Notes: generated from the letters alone by a model not told the origin. A stretch of DNA of 64,000 nucleotides from Pristionchus mayeri (GCA_036245805.1 BTRK01000001.1:36716995-36780994); one strand, 5' to 3'; positions 11,560 to 23,965 are shown, numbered from the stretch's first letter. A program made the numbers and translations.

Positions 11560-14360
11560 GGTTTGGAAGTTCTTTCGAAAATATTGGAAATTCGGTCTAC
11601 TCAATGCTCATTTCGAATTTATATTTTGGCCGAATGAGATGCTAACGAGTGTATAGAATGGGAAGACAGTTGTAGCGTTTCTTTTACTCTCGTCCTCTAC
11701 TTGTTTCATGTTTTCAATGCGAGTAACGGTCTGACTCTCCTCGATTTGCATGCTCTCTAGTCTCTGTAACCGATGAGAGAGTGTATGGTTAGGAGAGAGC
11801 GAGACCATTGCTCTTCAATGCTGAGATTTCAGGACCGTTTTTTTATTTCGCATCCCTTCTCAGCCTCACTCATCTCTTCATTTACCCCAAGAACAGCGAC
11901 GCCTCATCTCTGCTAGCCCAGTAGATCTCACTAGCCACCCAACTCTCAACCACGTATAATTTCATCGTTCCTGTTTTATTGAGATTGATCTGATTATTTA
12001 CGATAAATGAGGAATCAAGAGAGTGATGAACTTATCGACGTGACATGCAAAATGAAATGACGGAAACGGGGGAGGTGTTGTCGAACTTCTCTTACTTTTC
12101 AAATTTTCCTTGGTTTCGAAAATTTGCTGGTTTCCCAAACAGGACAGGAGAAAATCATTACTACTTTGAGTTATGACATGTTTCTGTGCAGCCGGGTATT
12201 ATACTATTTTTTAAACCGGTTGAATGGCGAGAGATTGAATAGAATGAAGAGACGGGGTCAAACTCTAATGTCTAGTCTCTGCTTGTTCCTCTTTCCACCC
12301 GCATGGGCAGCGAAACAACTGTACTCTGGTCGCTCAGGGGGATAGAATGCAGAAATATTCGTTGAAATTTGCTGAGCTTCTCATGCTGATCCAATACGTT
12401 TTCTTGCTATTCCTGGAAAGGAAAGAATACTGGAACTTTTTTCCGAGAGAGTTTCACAACAATAGTAGGGAAAATCACGAAGCGTCGTGTTGAGTGATGC
12501 AATGTGTCTGTCTAGTCTCTATCTCTATCTTTTTTTCCGCGTGGGCAGGGCAAGCAACTGACCCCTGACCGCTGGTCTCACGCTGGTTCTTCAACAGTTG
12601 GCAGTTGTCGGCCGAGTTTCGCAGTAATCCCAACTCTCTTAATTTTGCACGCTCTCTCGCCGGTCAGACAAAGCGAGAGATCGGGCGATATCGAGAGAGT
12701 CAGAGAGTCAGACAGAGCGAGAGAGTACGGGAAATTCAGAGAGCCAGACAAATCGTCGGGAGATAAAATGACAAGACGAAAAGAAGGAAGAATGGCCGCC
12801 TGGTTAACTTGACAAATCGCACGCTTACTCTACACTTGAACCCCATGGTCTGGCGGGGAAGCATTGCATTTGCTTTGTTGGAGTCGGGGGTTTCCTTTCT
12901 CGTATTGGAGTATTTTCAATGCTTTCCACACTTTCAGTGCAGGTAATGAGAAGAGCTTTCCTAGTTGCGCTAGTATTTGTTGCTTCAATTCACGTGTAAA
13001 TGCGCTCGAGTTGAGCGGACACACTCTGTTCTGATCGCTGTGTACTTTTCGTGGGAGAGCCAAGAGTGCAGAGCAGATTTGCTGATTAGAGCTCAAAGTT
13101 CGGGTACGCGTCTTCCCCTTTCCCACACTTTCTCATCACCTGAACTGTTTAGAGAAATAAACAAATAAAAATAAATTTAACCAAAAGACATCTCTTGACC
13201 TTTGATCCCTGGAACACCAGCTTCCCTTGATGTGAAACAATCACAGAAATTAGAGGATGATTTGCCTGAATTTCCGATTGTCAATATCACATTATCTCTC
13301 TGCAAGCTCTACGGACTTCGTTATTAATCTTCATTTTTCTGCACCTGTGAAACACTCAAAGCTTTTGCGAGGGCACAATGAGAGCAGACGCGCCAATATT
13401 ACACCCTGCTCTGTGCAAAGTGCCGAGACATCTCAGTTCCTCATTTTTACTTTTGATTTGCAATCTTGTGCATGCATACATACAAAGATAGAGTAGCAAA
13501 ATTACTGAAATTCATGTGGGGTTCTCCCGCAATTTTCCATTGTGGACCTTCCTCTAATACAATAGTAACGAAAAAGCAGCGTAGTTTCGCGCATGATTTC
13601 GTAAAATTCCTAATTTCATCCCTTGAACTACCTGCTCACTGTCGACGAAATGATTGGTAAAAGGGTTACAGTTTGCCCATTTCAATGGCCGTTCATCACT
13701 CTATCAAATCTCCCAAATCGCATCCAAATAGTTTCATTGAAGGACACAGGGAAGGAACTACTCTCAACCTTTATCGTTGGGTTTCGTTGGAGAGAGCACG
13801 CAAAATACGGAGGGTGCCATGGTAAACTATCTAGGTCAACGGTTCCGAGAAACGATTAGCAAATTACAGTAAAGGAGTTTACCTCAAAAGGTTTCATTCG
13901 TTTTGCCTACAACGTAGCTCTATCTGTTCGCGATGCATGCTATGATGACAAAATGGTCTTTCAAGCGTTTCATTCCGGCACTTTCAACGATGAAATGGGC
14001 TTGGATGCTCATCCAAGCCGGCGTGCTAGGATCTTTTTACTATCTCAAATGAACCGAAGTTTAGTTTGACAAATTGACAGTTCTTTCTTATTCATGCAAT
14101 GAATTTTCCATAAAACGTTTGTGAAGTCAGTCAACACATATTTATCACGCACGATTATCTCTACAATATCAACGATCTCCATTCGTAGGTTTCAATTCAC
14201 ACGCCCGAGCCAATAATATTTCCGTCTAAATATCATGTTCCTTTAGTTGGAACAGTAGTAAATGAGATATGAAGCAACGGGCAATCGGAACCGAAAAAAG
14301 ATCGTTAATGAAAAGGAAGTAACTTTAGATTTTTCACTTGCAGGGCGTGGTTAGTTGATC
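11560..14360. other. intergenic, diverged repeats, no gene supported
   Basis: Two related segments near 12,250-12,330 and 12,505-12,575 share GTCTAGTCTCT..GC[AG]TGGGCAG..CAACTG. Fragments of the hairpin repeat occur at 12,640-12,720. A GGCTTGGATGCTCATCCAAGCCGG palindrome at about 13,996-14,019 recurs near 61,115-61,165. No splice-bounded coding pattern was found. Confidence 0.4.
11731..11812. repeat. CTCTCTC hairpin repeat (diverged copy)
   Basis: GTCTGACTCTCCTCGATTTGC pairs loosely with the downstream GAGAGAG..GAGACCATTG. It is a member of the approximately 85-base palindrome family described at 30,718. Confidence 0.55.
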
Positions 14361-14365
14361 GTTCT

Positions 14366-14905
14366 ACTTACATCTCCTCTTAAGCAGTTCTAGGGTCGAG
14401 ACAGTCCCAATTTCTTCGTTTATCGCTTGCATACATAGTCCTTGTTTCCTGCCGAGAAGAGTTTGAGAAACGACACCACAAACATGCACTCTTTCACTCC
14501 GATAGATCGCTCTAGAGACTGCTAGAGAGTGACGCCGTGGTTTCTCGAACTCTAGTGGCTCAAAGCTAGTCGATCGTTCTAGTGCTTGCACCTCCTCTTA
14601 AAGGAGGAGTAAAGGCAAACGCACGCCCGGTTGAAATATGTTTCAATTAGTGGAGAACTCTCTTCAAATCGCGTGCTCTCTCGCTCGTTGCCTGAGCTTT
14701 CCCTGATTTGGCTCCCCGCCAACTACCGAGAGCTCTGTTCGGAATGGAGATATCAATGTGAAAATTTTGGAGCTTGTTATCGTTGGGGAGATCTAGGCCG
14801 TGCATATGAAAGCTTCAAACATTGAATTTTGACTTTGCTCCTCCTTTAAGCAGTTCTTGCAAGGTCGAGACATCTCCGCTTTTGTTGTCTATCGCTACGT
14901 GACTT
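14366..14905. repeat. direct repeat pair upstream of the second secreted-protein gene
   Basis: CTCCTCTTAAGCAGTTCTAGGGTCGAGACA (from about 14,374) recurs as CTCCTTTAAGCAGTTCTTGCAAGGTCGAGACA (from about 14,842), each followed by a related TCTATCGCT stretch. A partial third copy is at 14,570-14,600. The right copy lies about 100 bases before the ATG at 14,972, so it may be a duplicated 5' flank. Confidence 0.5.
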
Positions 14906-14971
14906 TGTTACATTCCGAAAAGTTTAGGGTTGTTCAGCAACATCTCGACTCTGTCTCTTTCATCTCCAGCC

Positions 14972-17098
14972 ATGTCCTCATCTTTGACCGTCGTCCTGCT
15001 CTGCTCGGCTGCCCTTCTCCTTCTCGGACCGGCCTTCCCTGTCGAGAACAGTAAGTAATTGCGCCAATCTATAGAAAATAAGGATACAATCTATGAGCCT
15101 AAGAGGCATGCGCAGAGCTATCTAGCCTAGCAGCGATTGTACCTCCTACTGGTGACGTTACATAATTCGGACAATTATGACCTGGCGGAATGAATTTTCA
15201 CCCCTTAATATTTCAGCTGTATCTGACGAGTATCAGCCCGACCTCACAATCTACGCAGGTTCGTGTCATAATATTTGAAAGAACAGGTATTAGATGTAAG
15301 TGGGAATCGGGAATCACCAATGTTGAACGCACCAGTTTCAAAGTTTACTGATTCGCTGCAATAACGCAATTATTTGTCATCATCTTGACTGGCATAGTTA
15401 CATATCGAACCCGGAATGCAAAAAAAATAAATAAAAAAATAAAAACAAAATACAATAATGTACAATTTCGCAGAAGCGGGCACTCTTGTAACCGTTCATT
15501 CCGCAACGAGCATCCCATACTTCGAAGCAGAGAATGGAGCCTCTGTTAGTTTTAGCATTTTAAAATCAAAAATATGTTAATAAATACAGGACGAGATAAT
15601 CGTTTTGCCAAATCTGTTTTTCGAATATGAAATCGATTTTAGTATATAAATACATTTCAGTACATTCTCCTCAATTCCACGAGCCCTACGACCGTTCTCT
15701 CCCTACAAGCGAGTGCAGGTACGGACAGTTGTTGTTGTTCAAGATTATATTACAACCACTATTATTAGTAAAATGGGTGATTAGTAAAATTGTAAACGTA
15801 TATTAGTTTACATTCAATTTTAAGTGTGGAACATTACTTATATTTTAGCTTATTGATATATTTTCGAAATAAAACATAATTTAAGAACGCAACGACCTCA
15901 AGAACTTCAAAAGAATGCGGATGACCATCACTGATGGAACGAATATTGTATGTTTAATGTTATTTTTTCATCAGCTGCGATATTTTTTTCCCGATTACAT
16001 ACTCTTTTCAAGTATATTATTTGTAGTAGTTGCAGCCAGCGATAAGTCTAGAAATTCGTAAAGGATATCTATCTTACTCTTGGCTGGATAATTGAAATTA
16101 TATTATCCTTTTTTAAATTTTCGATTATATTTAAAACTCAAGCAATTCCAGATGATTGCATTATTTAACAGAGAATGCACTCGTCTAGGATTTACTTCTC
16201 ATACATTTAGATGCACTGAACTAGGCAGGGTAAGTTTCAACATAGAAGTCGGATCATCTGATTGGAACCCGGGAAGCGATAAATCACTCGATTTCAGCGA
16301 ATGTCCATGCTCGAGATGAACATGGACAAGGCGTGTACTCAGGTATTAAAAAGTGGTTCTTAATCATTCAATATCATGAAATATATAATGCCTGAATATT
16401 AAGTTCAAGCAAACAGTACATAAAATAACGTAGATGGTACTGGAAATAGGTCAAGTGAATCAATTCTTACGTAAGATTGAGCACAATTATACCCAAAATT
16501 TATGTTTTTAGGAGAAGGGCGAACTAAAGCAATGCAAGATTCCCATTCGACTCGTGGGTCAATGGAGGGATGTCCGAAAGGTTCGCAGAGACTATTCAAT
16601 TTACGACAATATCTATAATATATCCAAAGGGTGTGTACGGCCATCCAGATTGAAAAATTGATATTTAGCTCGTAAACAAATGAAGTCACAGGCTAATGCA
16701 AAATCTCATCTGCTAGCACGATAGCTAACACCGTAGGCGAGGCAATCGTTTATGATAATATCATGTGAGACTATCAGTGATAGTCTATCCTATCATATGG
16801 GATGTGCGATAATATCATTCGCAAATCATTGTCGATTTCTCCTGCATTTTGACCTCATTATATGATTGCTTCTTTTTCAGGGCATGGTACACCCAATAAA
16901 AATCGTGGCTATCACTAGAGAGGTGAATTCATCAATAATTGCTCATCATTTTTTTGAAATTGTTAATTTTTTTTAAATGGAATGCAATCATGTTTTCTTA
17001 CGCTTACAAAACACTATGCTAGTACGAGGAAATATACGATATTCTTATTGCAGGACCAGACATTGTTCAACTTGAGAATGTCTATTAAAATTGTCTAA
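14972..17098 (+). CDS. secreted protein of unknown function, 10 exons (paralogue B)
   Basis: Exons: 14972-15050, 15217-15258, 15474-15544, 15661-15718, 15886-15947, 16152-16229, 16298-16342, 16512-16580, 16881-16922, 17054-17098, giving 196 residues. All ten join in frame. The signal peptide is MSSSLTVVLLCSAALLLLGP. The mature part contains LTIYAEAGTLVTVHSA, YILLNSTSPTTVLSLQASA, a basic stretch NDLKNFKRMRMTITDG, four cysteines, and ends DQTLFNLRMSIKIV. Junction phases begin 1,1,0,1,0,0, identical to the gene at 8,221. A splice-acceptor-like CTCCAG stands 2 bases before the ATG, typical of a trans-splice site. No known domain is recognised; it is probably a lineage-specific extracellular beta-rich protein. 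Confidence 0.8.
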
Positions 17099-18211
17099 CA
17101 AGTAAGAACAATCCCTTCCGTTATATTAGTTATGTCAACCTTCCACCACTCATATTAAGCAAAATTGCACCTTCGAATGATGAACATTCAGATGACTTCA
17201 GTCTACTTCATTCTTCTCTCTTCCCTCTCGGTTTCTATCACTTATCTCAGCCTGTAAATTGGAACGGATACCCCTCCAGTAATGGCAGAAATATGTCAAT
17301 CTTCATGCAAATTTTACAAAAACTGTGTATCTTCGATCCGTGTAGTCTTTACCCACTCTACCTCTGTTCTTCCAACCACTACCTCTCTCAATAAGCTCTC
17401 CATCCTACCTCCGCCCTAAAGGCATCAAGCCCTTCCCTGAACACCATATAATCCTAGTAGACATCGAGAAACGATGCCCCTATATCTTCGTTCTGTTGAC
17501 TACATCGCTACTCAACCAGCTAGTAGAATATGTTAAAGAGATCGTGGAATCAGTTTCCGAAGTGTACCCCCTTTAGACCAGACTCGATGGTCTGAAATAC
17601 CACTAATAGTCGTTATCTTTGTGCAAAAATATCTGTTTCTCGCAATTTTGTTATTTATCTTGTTCAGGAGCTTACATATTGAACAATTATTTAAGTTGTA
17701 GTTATACAATTATTGTTACTGATAAAGTTTGAAAAAAAAAATAGCCCTAAAAGCTTGAAAACTTAACGAAACAGTTGTGTTAACCAAACTGCTTCTATTT
17801 ATGTCCGAACTTCCATTTTTAGCCTTGAACTCCCACGCTGAGGCAATACATGACGTCATTCGTCGACAATTTATTGTCAAACTCCCTTTTGAATACCCAG
17901 ATATTTTAGGAATCTCTAGGGGCGGAGAAATGTCCGCTCTCAGCTTTAACTCATGGGAGAGAACTTGTCGGGTATTCCCCGCTATTCTAGGGCCATTTTC
18001 CATCCCATTCTCTCGGAAATCGGCTTATGCTCCAGTATTGGGATATTGAGGTTCTTTAAAGGGCATGCTACTATTTTAAAATAGCTTGTTTTGAGAAATC
18101 GCCATTCTTCATTTCGCGTACTCTGCTTACCTTGTGAAATAGTTTACGCAATGCTAAGATTTCACTCCAACTTTGCATCACTAATGCTTACTTCAGTGTC
18201 CAACAGTTTCG
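17099..18211. other. no gene supported
   Basis: A 90-codon frame at 17,777-18,049 has no splice context and no family resemblance and was not accepted. The region separates the secreted-protein pair from the four-TM array. Confidence 0.4.
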
Positions 18212-19571
18212 ATGAACGCCGATGCCTTGATGTTGAGCTCAGAGCGGCCTTGCGCGACCAGACGGACAGGGGTGAGGCTAATTTCAGACCAGAATAATCG
18301 TCTGTCTCTCTCATACTTGCATAGTCTGCCGTTTTCTCTTATCGGCGAGAGAGGGGGCAAAAATATGAGACTCAGACCGTTAACCCTATGCCAAATTCGT
18401 AACATTTTTTTCCTTTTCAGAACCTTCTAAAAGTGCACATATTAGTTATGCTCTTCATATGCGTGGTTCTAGCTCCGCTAATCTTCTTGTCCGCTATCCT
18501 GGTAAGAATTTTTTTCTTTCTCTTGAAGAATGCAGTATTTTCTCGTGTTATTCAGAATTTCCCTTCCAATTTTAGCAATTCTCTTCCATGTTATGTTTTG
18601 TGCTATCCTGGAAGGAAAAAACGCCCCTCGGGATCTCACTGCAGGAAATAAACTCAGAATGTCCATTTTCCAGAATAGCCACATCACTCAGTGTGCTATC
18701 AAAGAAATATCCCCAAATAAAAAGGCTTTTCAATAAGCTCAATAACTTCTGGGCCTCCCATCTGGATACTCTATGTCTTTATGAGAAAAATTTCCAGAAT
18801 AGCCACATCACCTATGTGTACGGGCCTCTGGTAAACTGTGTCTTGTAGTAAATATAGTGAATCTACTGCTTAAATTACATTTCCAGATTTTTTTCCAAAT
18901 TCCAGAATCACCACATCACTTATATCTACGGGCCTCTCATAATCTGCGTCTCGCCTCTGCCTATGCTCTGCTGCGGATTCTACGGAATCGAGAAGAGACG
19001 CTCAGCTTTCATCCTGCCACTCATTGCACTTGCGGTTAGTTTTTCATCTTTGGTCTCTCCCCTTGAATTTCGAAAAAATGCATTCATTTAAATATACAGT
19101 TAAATTATTTTATATTAAGCCATATTTGAAGGGAATGTTCGTCATGACTTCCCTCATTATCTGCGTTGTCGTAATTCCGATCCTCTACTATCACGCGACG
19201 GGCGCTTGGAAGGTGAGCTCAATTCGACTCGCTATTTCGACCTGTCTGTAGCTGACTATTTATAATGAGGCTTAGTAGCATTTCTTTCAATCGAGTTTTC
19301 ATTGAATCGAGTTGCCCACATTTCTATGGACACGTTTAATTGGTGAAGGCATGCCTATCAAAAATTCATTCAGCTATTACAAAATTTGGAAGCTCACGAT
19401 GACAACCTTTAGGAGGTTGGCATCTACAACACCTACAACTTCGGCACCGTCGTTGCTTGCATGATTCTCGTGTGGTCGGCGTTCTTCCTACGATCTGCTA
19501 TCGATGCCTGGACGAAGATCAAAGTTCAGGAGGGAAGAAGAGAAGGAGGATATTTGAGTGTGAAGGCGTGA
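18212..19571 (+). CDS. four-transmembrane protein, array member 1
   Basis: Exons: 18212-18271, 18421-18501, 18906-19034, 19132-19212, 19413-19571, all joined in phase 0, giving 169 residues. Hydrophobic segments: HILVMLFICVVLAPLIFLSA (exon 2), IICVSPLPMLCCGF (exon 3), FVMTSLIICVVVIPILYY (exon 4), VVACMILVWSAFFL (exon 5). Between TM2 and the next segment is FYGIEKRRSAFILPLIA, which defines the local family (aromatic-Y-G-[IV]-[DE]..[KR]....I.PL). Short N-tail and basic C-tail (KVQEGRREGGYLSVKA). Intron 1 holds a decayed hairpin repeat; intron 2 holds two extra fragments of the start of exon 3. An acceptor-like CTTCAG lies 15 bases before the ATG. The function is unknown; it is probably an integral membrane protein with both ends in the cytosol. 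Confidence 0.75.
18295..18392. repeat. CTCTCTC hairpin repeat (diverged copy) in intron 1
   Basis: AATCGTCTGTCTCTCTCATA pairs loosely with the downstream ATATGAGACTCAGACCGTT. It belongs to the same family as the 30,718 copy and lies within an intron of the first four-TM gene. Confidence 0.55.
18668..18840 (+). pseudogene. duplicated fragments of a four-TM exon within intron 2
   Basis: TTCCAGAATAGCCACATCAC occurs at about 18,669 and 18,796, and the true exon start at 18,901 reads TTCCAGAATCACCACATCAC. The middle copy continues CTATGTGTACGGGCCTCTGG like the real exon (CTTATATCTACGGGCCTCTC) before diverging. They look like tandem duplicates of the acceptor plus the first codons of exon 3. The middle copy could be a short alternative exon, but no matching downstream part is seen. 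Confidence 0.6.
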
Positions 19572-19752
19572 AATCCCCAAGGGACGCAGCTTTCAATTGC
19601 CATTCACATTGTAAAAGCTATCTTGTAACTCACTTGCTCAATGATACGTAAAGCTCACAACAAACAATACACACCATGAACCAATAAATTATATTTTTCC
19701 TTTGATTTTAAAGCGGATAGTTTTGTTCCCATGAATCACCTCATTTCTCAGA

Positions 19753-20150
19753 GCCTTCGATCTTTTATCGATGCCTGGACGAATAACAAATTTCAGGGAG
19801 GAATAAGCGAAGGAGGATATTTGAGTGTGAAGACATAATAGCTCGATTTTTGAATGACACCAACGAACCTCTCTGCATTATCATAGTAGCAATCGCATTG
19901 CAAAAACTATCATGTAACTTCGCTCAATTATGTGTGAAATTTAATAAAAAATGCATAAAACACTTTTCATGAAGATCAAAGTTCTGGAAGGACGAAGAGA
20001 GGGAGGATATTTGAGTGTGAAGTCATGACATCTGCAAGCCCCAAGGGGCTCAACTTTGAATTGCCAATCCAATGCATACGTTGTCTTATAACCCACTTGT
20101 TGCTGAAATATGTGTCGTATATTTGAGTGTGAAGGCGTGATTTCACAATT
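19753..20150 (+). pseudogene. tandem fragments of the last exon and 3' flank of member 1
   Basis: Three further copies of the end of exon 5 follow the gene: GATGCCTGGACGAATAACAA..GGAGGATATTTGAGTGTGAAG (about 19,770-19,835), AAGATCAAAGTTCTGGAAGG..TTTGAGTGTGAAG (about 19,973-20,025), and a short ATATTTGAGTGTGAAGGCGTG (about 20,118). The 3' flank (CCCCAAGGGGCTCAACTTTGAATTGCCA) is also repeated. Local tandem duplication has left C-terminal scraps without upstream exons. Confidence 0.7.
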
Positions 20151-20551
20151 TATGTAAATCTCTAGGGAGCAAACATCAATTGTCATTCACATTGCAAAAG
20201 TTTTGTCTTTTAACTTACTTCCTCAACTATGTGTCGCATAACTAAAAATAACTATAACTCCCCCCTTCCTTTAGTAGCGTTTATTTTGGTTCCATGAGTC
20301 ACCCGCAATTGCTTAAATGAGTCACCCGCAAAGAGCATTGGCGAACGAGCGGAAGAAGAAAAAAATAGCTGGCCTAATCCCTCCTTGTCTTTCTCTCTCT
20401 CCCGTTCTCTGCCTCGTTCTTCTCCTCACCCACATGACCCTCGCATGACCCTCTGTATTTTCGCATGTGTTCGCTACAACTCCTTTAAAGAGAACACACT
20501 GCTACTGGTAATTTTGCAGGCTTGCCTTGTACACTTTTCATTTCCCAAAAT

Positions 20552-21566
20552 ATGGCGATACCCACTCCTGCAATCGTCGCTGAAATAATCTTGCGCGCTA
20601 ACACGGCGGTTATTCGCACAGCGCCACCACGGAAGGAATCAGATCGGGATACTTTAGTGAGTGTTTTTCATATTCTTTGACACAGTTGCATGTTAAATTT
20701 GTTATTTTTTACATTTTATCAATCACTCTGTTTTAGAATGACGCTAAGAAAAGCGTTCTCGTCGTACTGCTGACATTGGCATTTGCTGCAGTATTCTTTC
20801 TCTACTTACTCAGAGTGATTAATTAATTAAGTAATTAAGTAATATTTAATCGAGTAATTAATTAATTATGTAATAATAAAATGAGTAATTAAGTAATTGT
20901 ACGCACTTTATGCTCAAAACTGATTTTCTAGCCGGAAAATCCCGTCTTGGATCCAGCAGTGATCAACATCGCACTCTTTCCTCTACTCACTCTCGTCGCT
21001 GGATATTATGGAATCGACCAGAAGAAGCCAATGTTCATCATTCCACTGCTGATTGTTTCGGTACTCTTTCAACATTTTAACACGTTTATTTGCAAATAAA
21101 ACCTTTCATTCACATACATTCCGTCAGGAATCATTTATATATCTAATATTTTTAATCACCGCAAAGGCAGTATTTCTTCTGGAAAACGTTGCATTTATTT
21201 GAACTTTCTAGTGATTTTTAATATCGAATCATTTTGAACCCATTTCCAGACACTATTCCTGTTGATGGTGCTAATAACAGTATTTGCGACGCTTACAGTG
21301 CTCATTCACCACGGAAAGCTACATGGACGAGTGGTAAGTTCATCGACCAAGACCATCGATTAACGATCAAAGATCAATTTCAGAGGGCCCTAGTGACCCA
21401 CGTGCAGCCCCTACTGTTTCTGAGCTCAGCCTTCACCATTATCATTTGCTACTTCACCCAGCTTAATTGGAACCCGAAGAGCACGTCTTGGAGAGAATGT
21501 GTGATTTCAGATTGTGAATGTACAATTTCAAAGAGTTATGGCCGTCAGAACATTACGTTATTATAA
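20552..21566 (+). CDS. four-transmembrane protein, array member 2
   Basis: Exons: 20552-20656, 20737-20814, 20932-21060, 21250-21333, 21384-21566, all phase 0, 192 residues. TM segments: SVLVVLLTLAFAAVFFLYLL, INIALFPLLTLVAGYYG, LFLLMVLITVFATLTVLI and PLLFLSSAFTIIICYF. The family motif is YYGIDQKKPMFIIPLLIVS. Exon 3 has exactly the length (129 bases) of exon 3 in member 1; exon 1 has the length (105) of exon 1 in member 4. The C-tail has three cysteines. The last intron ends with GATCAAAGATCAATTTCAG, matching a motif found at acceptors of the acyltransferase gene. An AT-rich ATTAATTAAGTAATTAAG repeat fills intron 2. Confidence 0.78.
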
Positions 21567-22697
21567 AATATACAATAACTTATATTCTACTTTTGCAAAA
21601 TATTCTACTTTTTTCTTCTGAGTCGCTGACTCATTGAGAGCACATCTGTTCGCCCCACTACATTTTTTGCTCAGTTCCCCGTCCCGTATTTCTCATGATA
21701 TCCCGCTCTTGAAATCGATTTTTACCGCTCCTTTCATTACTGCTCAATCATTTGGATCATTTGAAATACTATTCCCCTCTATTTTGCCTTGTAATCTAAG
21801 TCAATTGGTTTTTTTCTTTGATCCGTAATCCTTATTTCTTCTTTAATCCGTAATCATCCTTCTCCTTTGTTCATACATTATAGGTACACGCGTCCTGCAC
21901 TTTTTCGATCAGTTCAATCACTATTTATCTGTATTACAGATATAAGAACAATAACAACTCCTCCATGCCGCTCTTCCGGCTAGTTCCTACTCCACTTGAG
22001 ATGCTCACACATGTTACCGTTCACCCAACCACAACAGTGCCCATCAATCCTCCTGATAAAGCGCCCTGGCAAATCATCGTTCGTTGAATTGGGGGATATT
22101 GTAATAGAGTTGGACATTCGGGTAGCTTTATCTTCATTTCACGCTCTCTGTTGACCGGTCGAGTCGCGAGAAGATGTATAGAATGGATGTAACTTGGATT
22201 CATGATCTCTATTTTGAACATTACCTGTGAATCGTTGTTGCATCATATCCGAAAAACGCGTTTTCCCTTTCAGAGCATCGCTAAGAAATGCATTCTCACA
22301 GCATTCGTTCTATCCTTCTGGATTGCCGTTCTGGCATATAAACAACTACCCGTGAGTATTTTAAAATTATTAATATCTAAACGACAAAAACATTAAATTA
22401 CCATAAAAAAAGATTTAAAAAAACAATAGAAATGTGAGAACCATGTTTCCAGCTCGCGCAGGCGAGTTATCAGCCTCTACTCATCTGACTGGTTGTCTCG
22501 CCCTTTATCTTTCTCGCCACTGGCTTCTATGGTATCGAACGTGCATCATACCGCTTATGGCTTACTCGGTCAGTCTCTAACTTACTTTAAGTTCTAAGGA
22601 TATCAAGTATAGCTAGTCAAATTGTGAAACATCCACGCAATTCAAAATTATACGATTGTTTATCGTTTCCTATTTCCTCCTAGGCGTTCCCAATATA

Positions 22698-23965
22698 TTA
22701 GGTTGAGTAGAAAGTTCTGTCGCATTTTGAGGGCCCATTTCAATACACTCGTTCTCATTTCTTTGTCAAAGGCAGAAGCCCTATTTTTCAAGTTAATGAG
22801 GTATGCAATGGGACATTTTAGATATGATTTAGATTTGGTAATCACAGTCTGTCTAAACGAGTTAAATCTAAAAGTTCGTCAACGAGGGTTCATGTTTTCA
22901 TGACATAATGATGTTCTTATTAATTTCTACTTTGACAACAAAGGTAGATAAACATCAAATAGGGCATTCATATCAGGGACTTGTCCCTTCGCTACCACTG
23001 CGCGAAGTTGGCTCGATACAGTCATCAATAAGTGGTTTAATCTACTTGATTAGATTCAGTCTGATGAATCTGCATCGTCAGTCGTTAAGCGCCCTCTTTT
23101 AGAAGCAGGCAATAGCCTCAACCCCACTATGTGCAATCTCAACATCACTATTGGGGGTAACTACTCCATCATCAACCATGGGCTTTAATTGTTCCGAAGC
23201 GTGTGAAAATATGGCGAATATTTTCACGGCTGAAACAAGGATTCTCACAATATCACAATGATGAATGTGTCCCTGACTTTGTCCCTTCTCCGAGGCTGTT
23301 CCATTTGCCTAGGCAATGTTACTGCATGGGATGATTGCTAAGTGGATTGCGCAAAAAATGATCACAATTAATCACGTGATCTTCCAGCATCGTAGGCAGG
23401 ATAACATTCCAAAGGCCATTTTCGCTGTCTAAAAATTCCATTATTTTACCAAATAAGTCAAAAATCCATTGTTTCAAACAAGTCCAAAACTATGTGCATG
23501 GATATAATGGTTATTGTGTGTGTTCACTACTGACATAATTTCAAGGTCCATCTCGAAAGGACCCATTCGGCAGGTGACATTTTCTACCTCTAACCCCACA
23601 TGGCTTGCGCAGTCCCTTTAAAAGCTTCACTTCCTGGGAAGGCCTGTTGTTGATGATACCTTCTGATGCACTTATTTTATTCCTTGGTCATTGCACATTT
23701 CAATCATCACATGCTCGCAGCCCTGTCTAACTTCTAAGATGAACGGCAAGTCAAATATGATGAGTCATTGAAATGCAAATGCTCATCTTATTCGAATCAT
23801 ATCGCCCAACATATTGCCAGTGGGATGTCCGCAACACTATTAATATATAGCACGGGACTATCCATATTATTCCTTAGAATATCTAAATGATGCACCCGTT
23901 TGAACCATAGTAGTAACCAAACGTTTAAATATAAAAAATACGACAAAACGTTCTACTCAACCTGA
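22698..23965. mobile_element. mariner-like DNA transposon, 1.27 kb, degenerate
   Basis: Terminal inverted repeats TTAGGTTGAGTAGAAAGTTC and its partner at 23,940-23,965 (GAACGTTTTGTCG class, a few mismatches), flanked by TA on both sides (22696-22697, 23966-23967). The length of 1,268 bases is that of a full mariner. No transposase frame longer than about 80 codons remains on either strand, so it is dead. It lies in an intron of the four-TM pseudogene. Confidence 0.82.

Noticed and set aside
12830..13126. 98-codon minus-strand frame MGKGKTRTRTLSSNQQ..
   Set aside because: Nothing recognisable, no acceptor or donor in place, and a competing frame on the plus strand.
17777..18049. 90-codon frame MLTKLLLFMSELPFLALNSH..
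   Set aside because: No splice borders, no start context and no resemblance to the neighbours. An overlapping frame on the other strand is as long.
22698..23965. Active mariner transposase
   Set aside because: The ends and length fit mariner, but no frame exceeds about 80 codons and no clear DDD catalytic pattern could be read.
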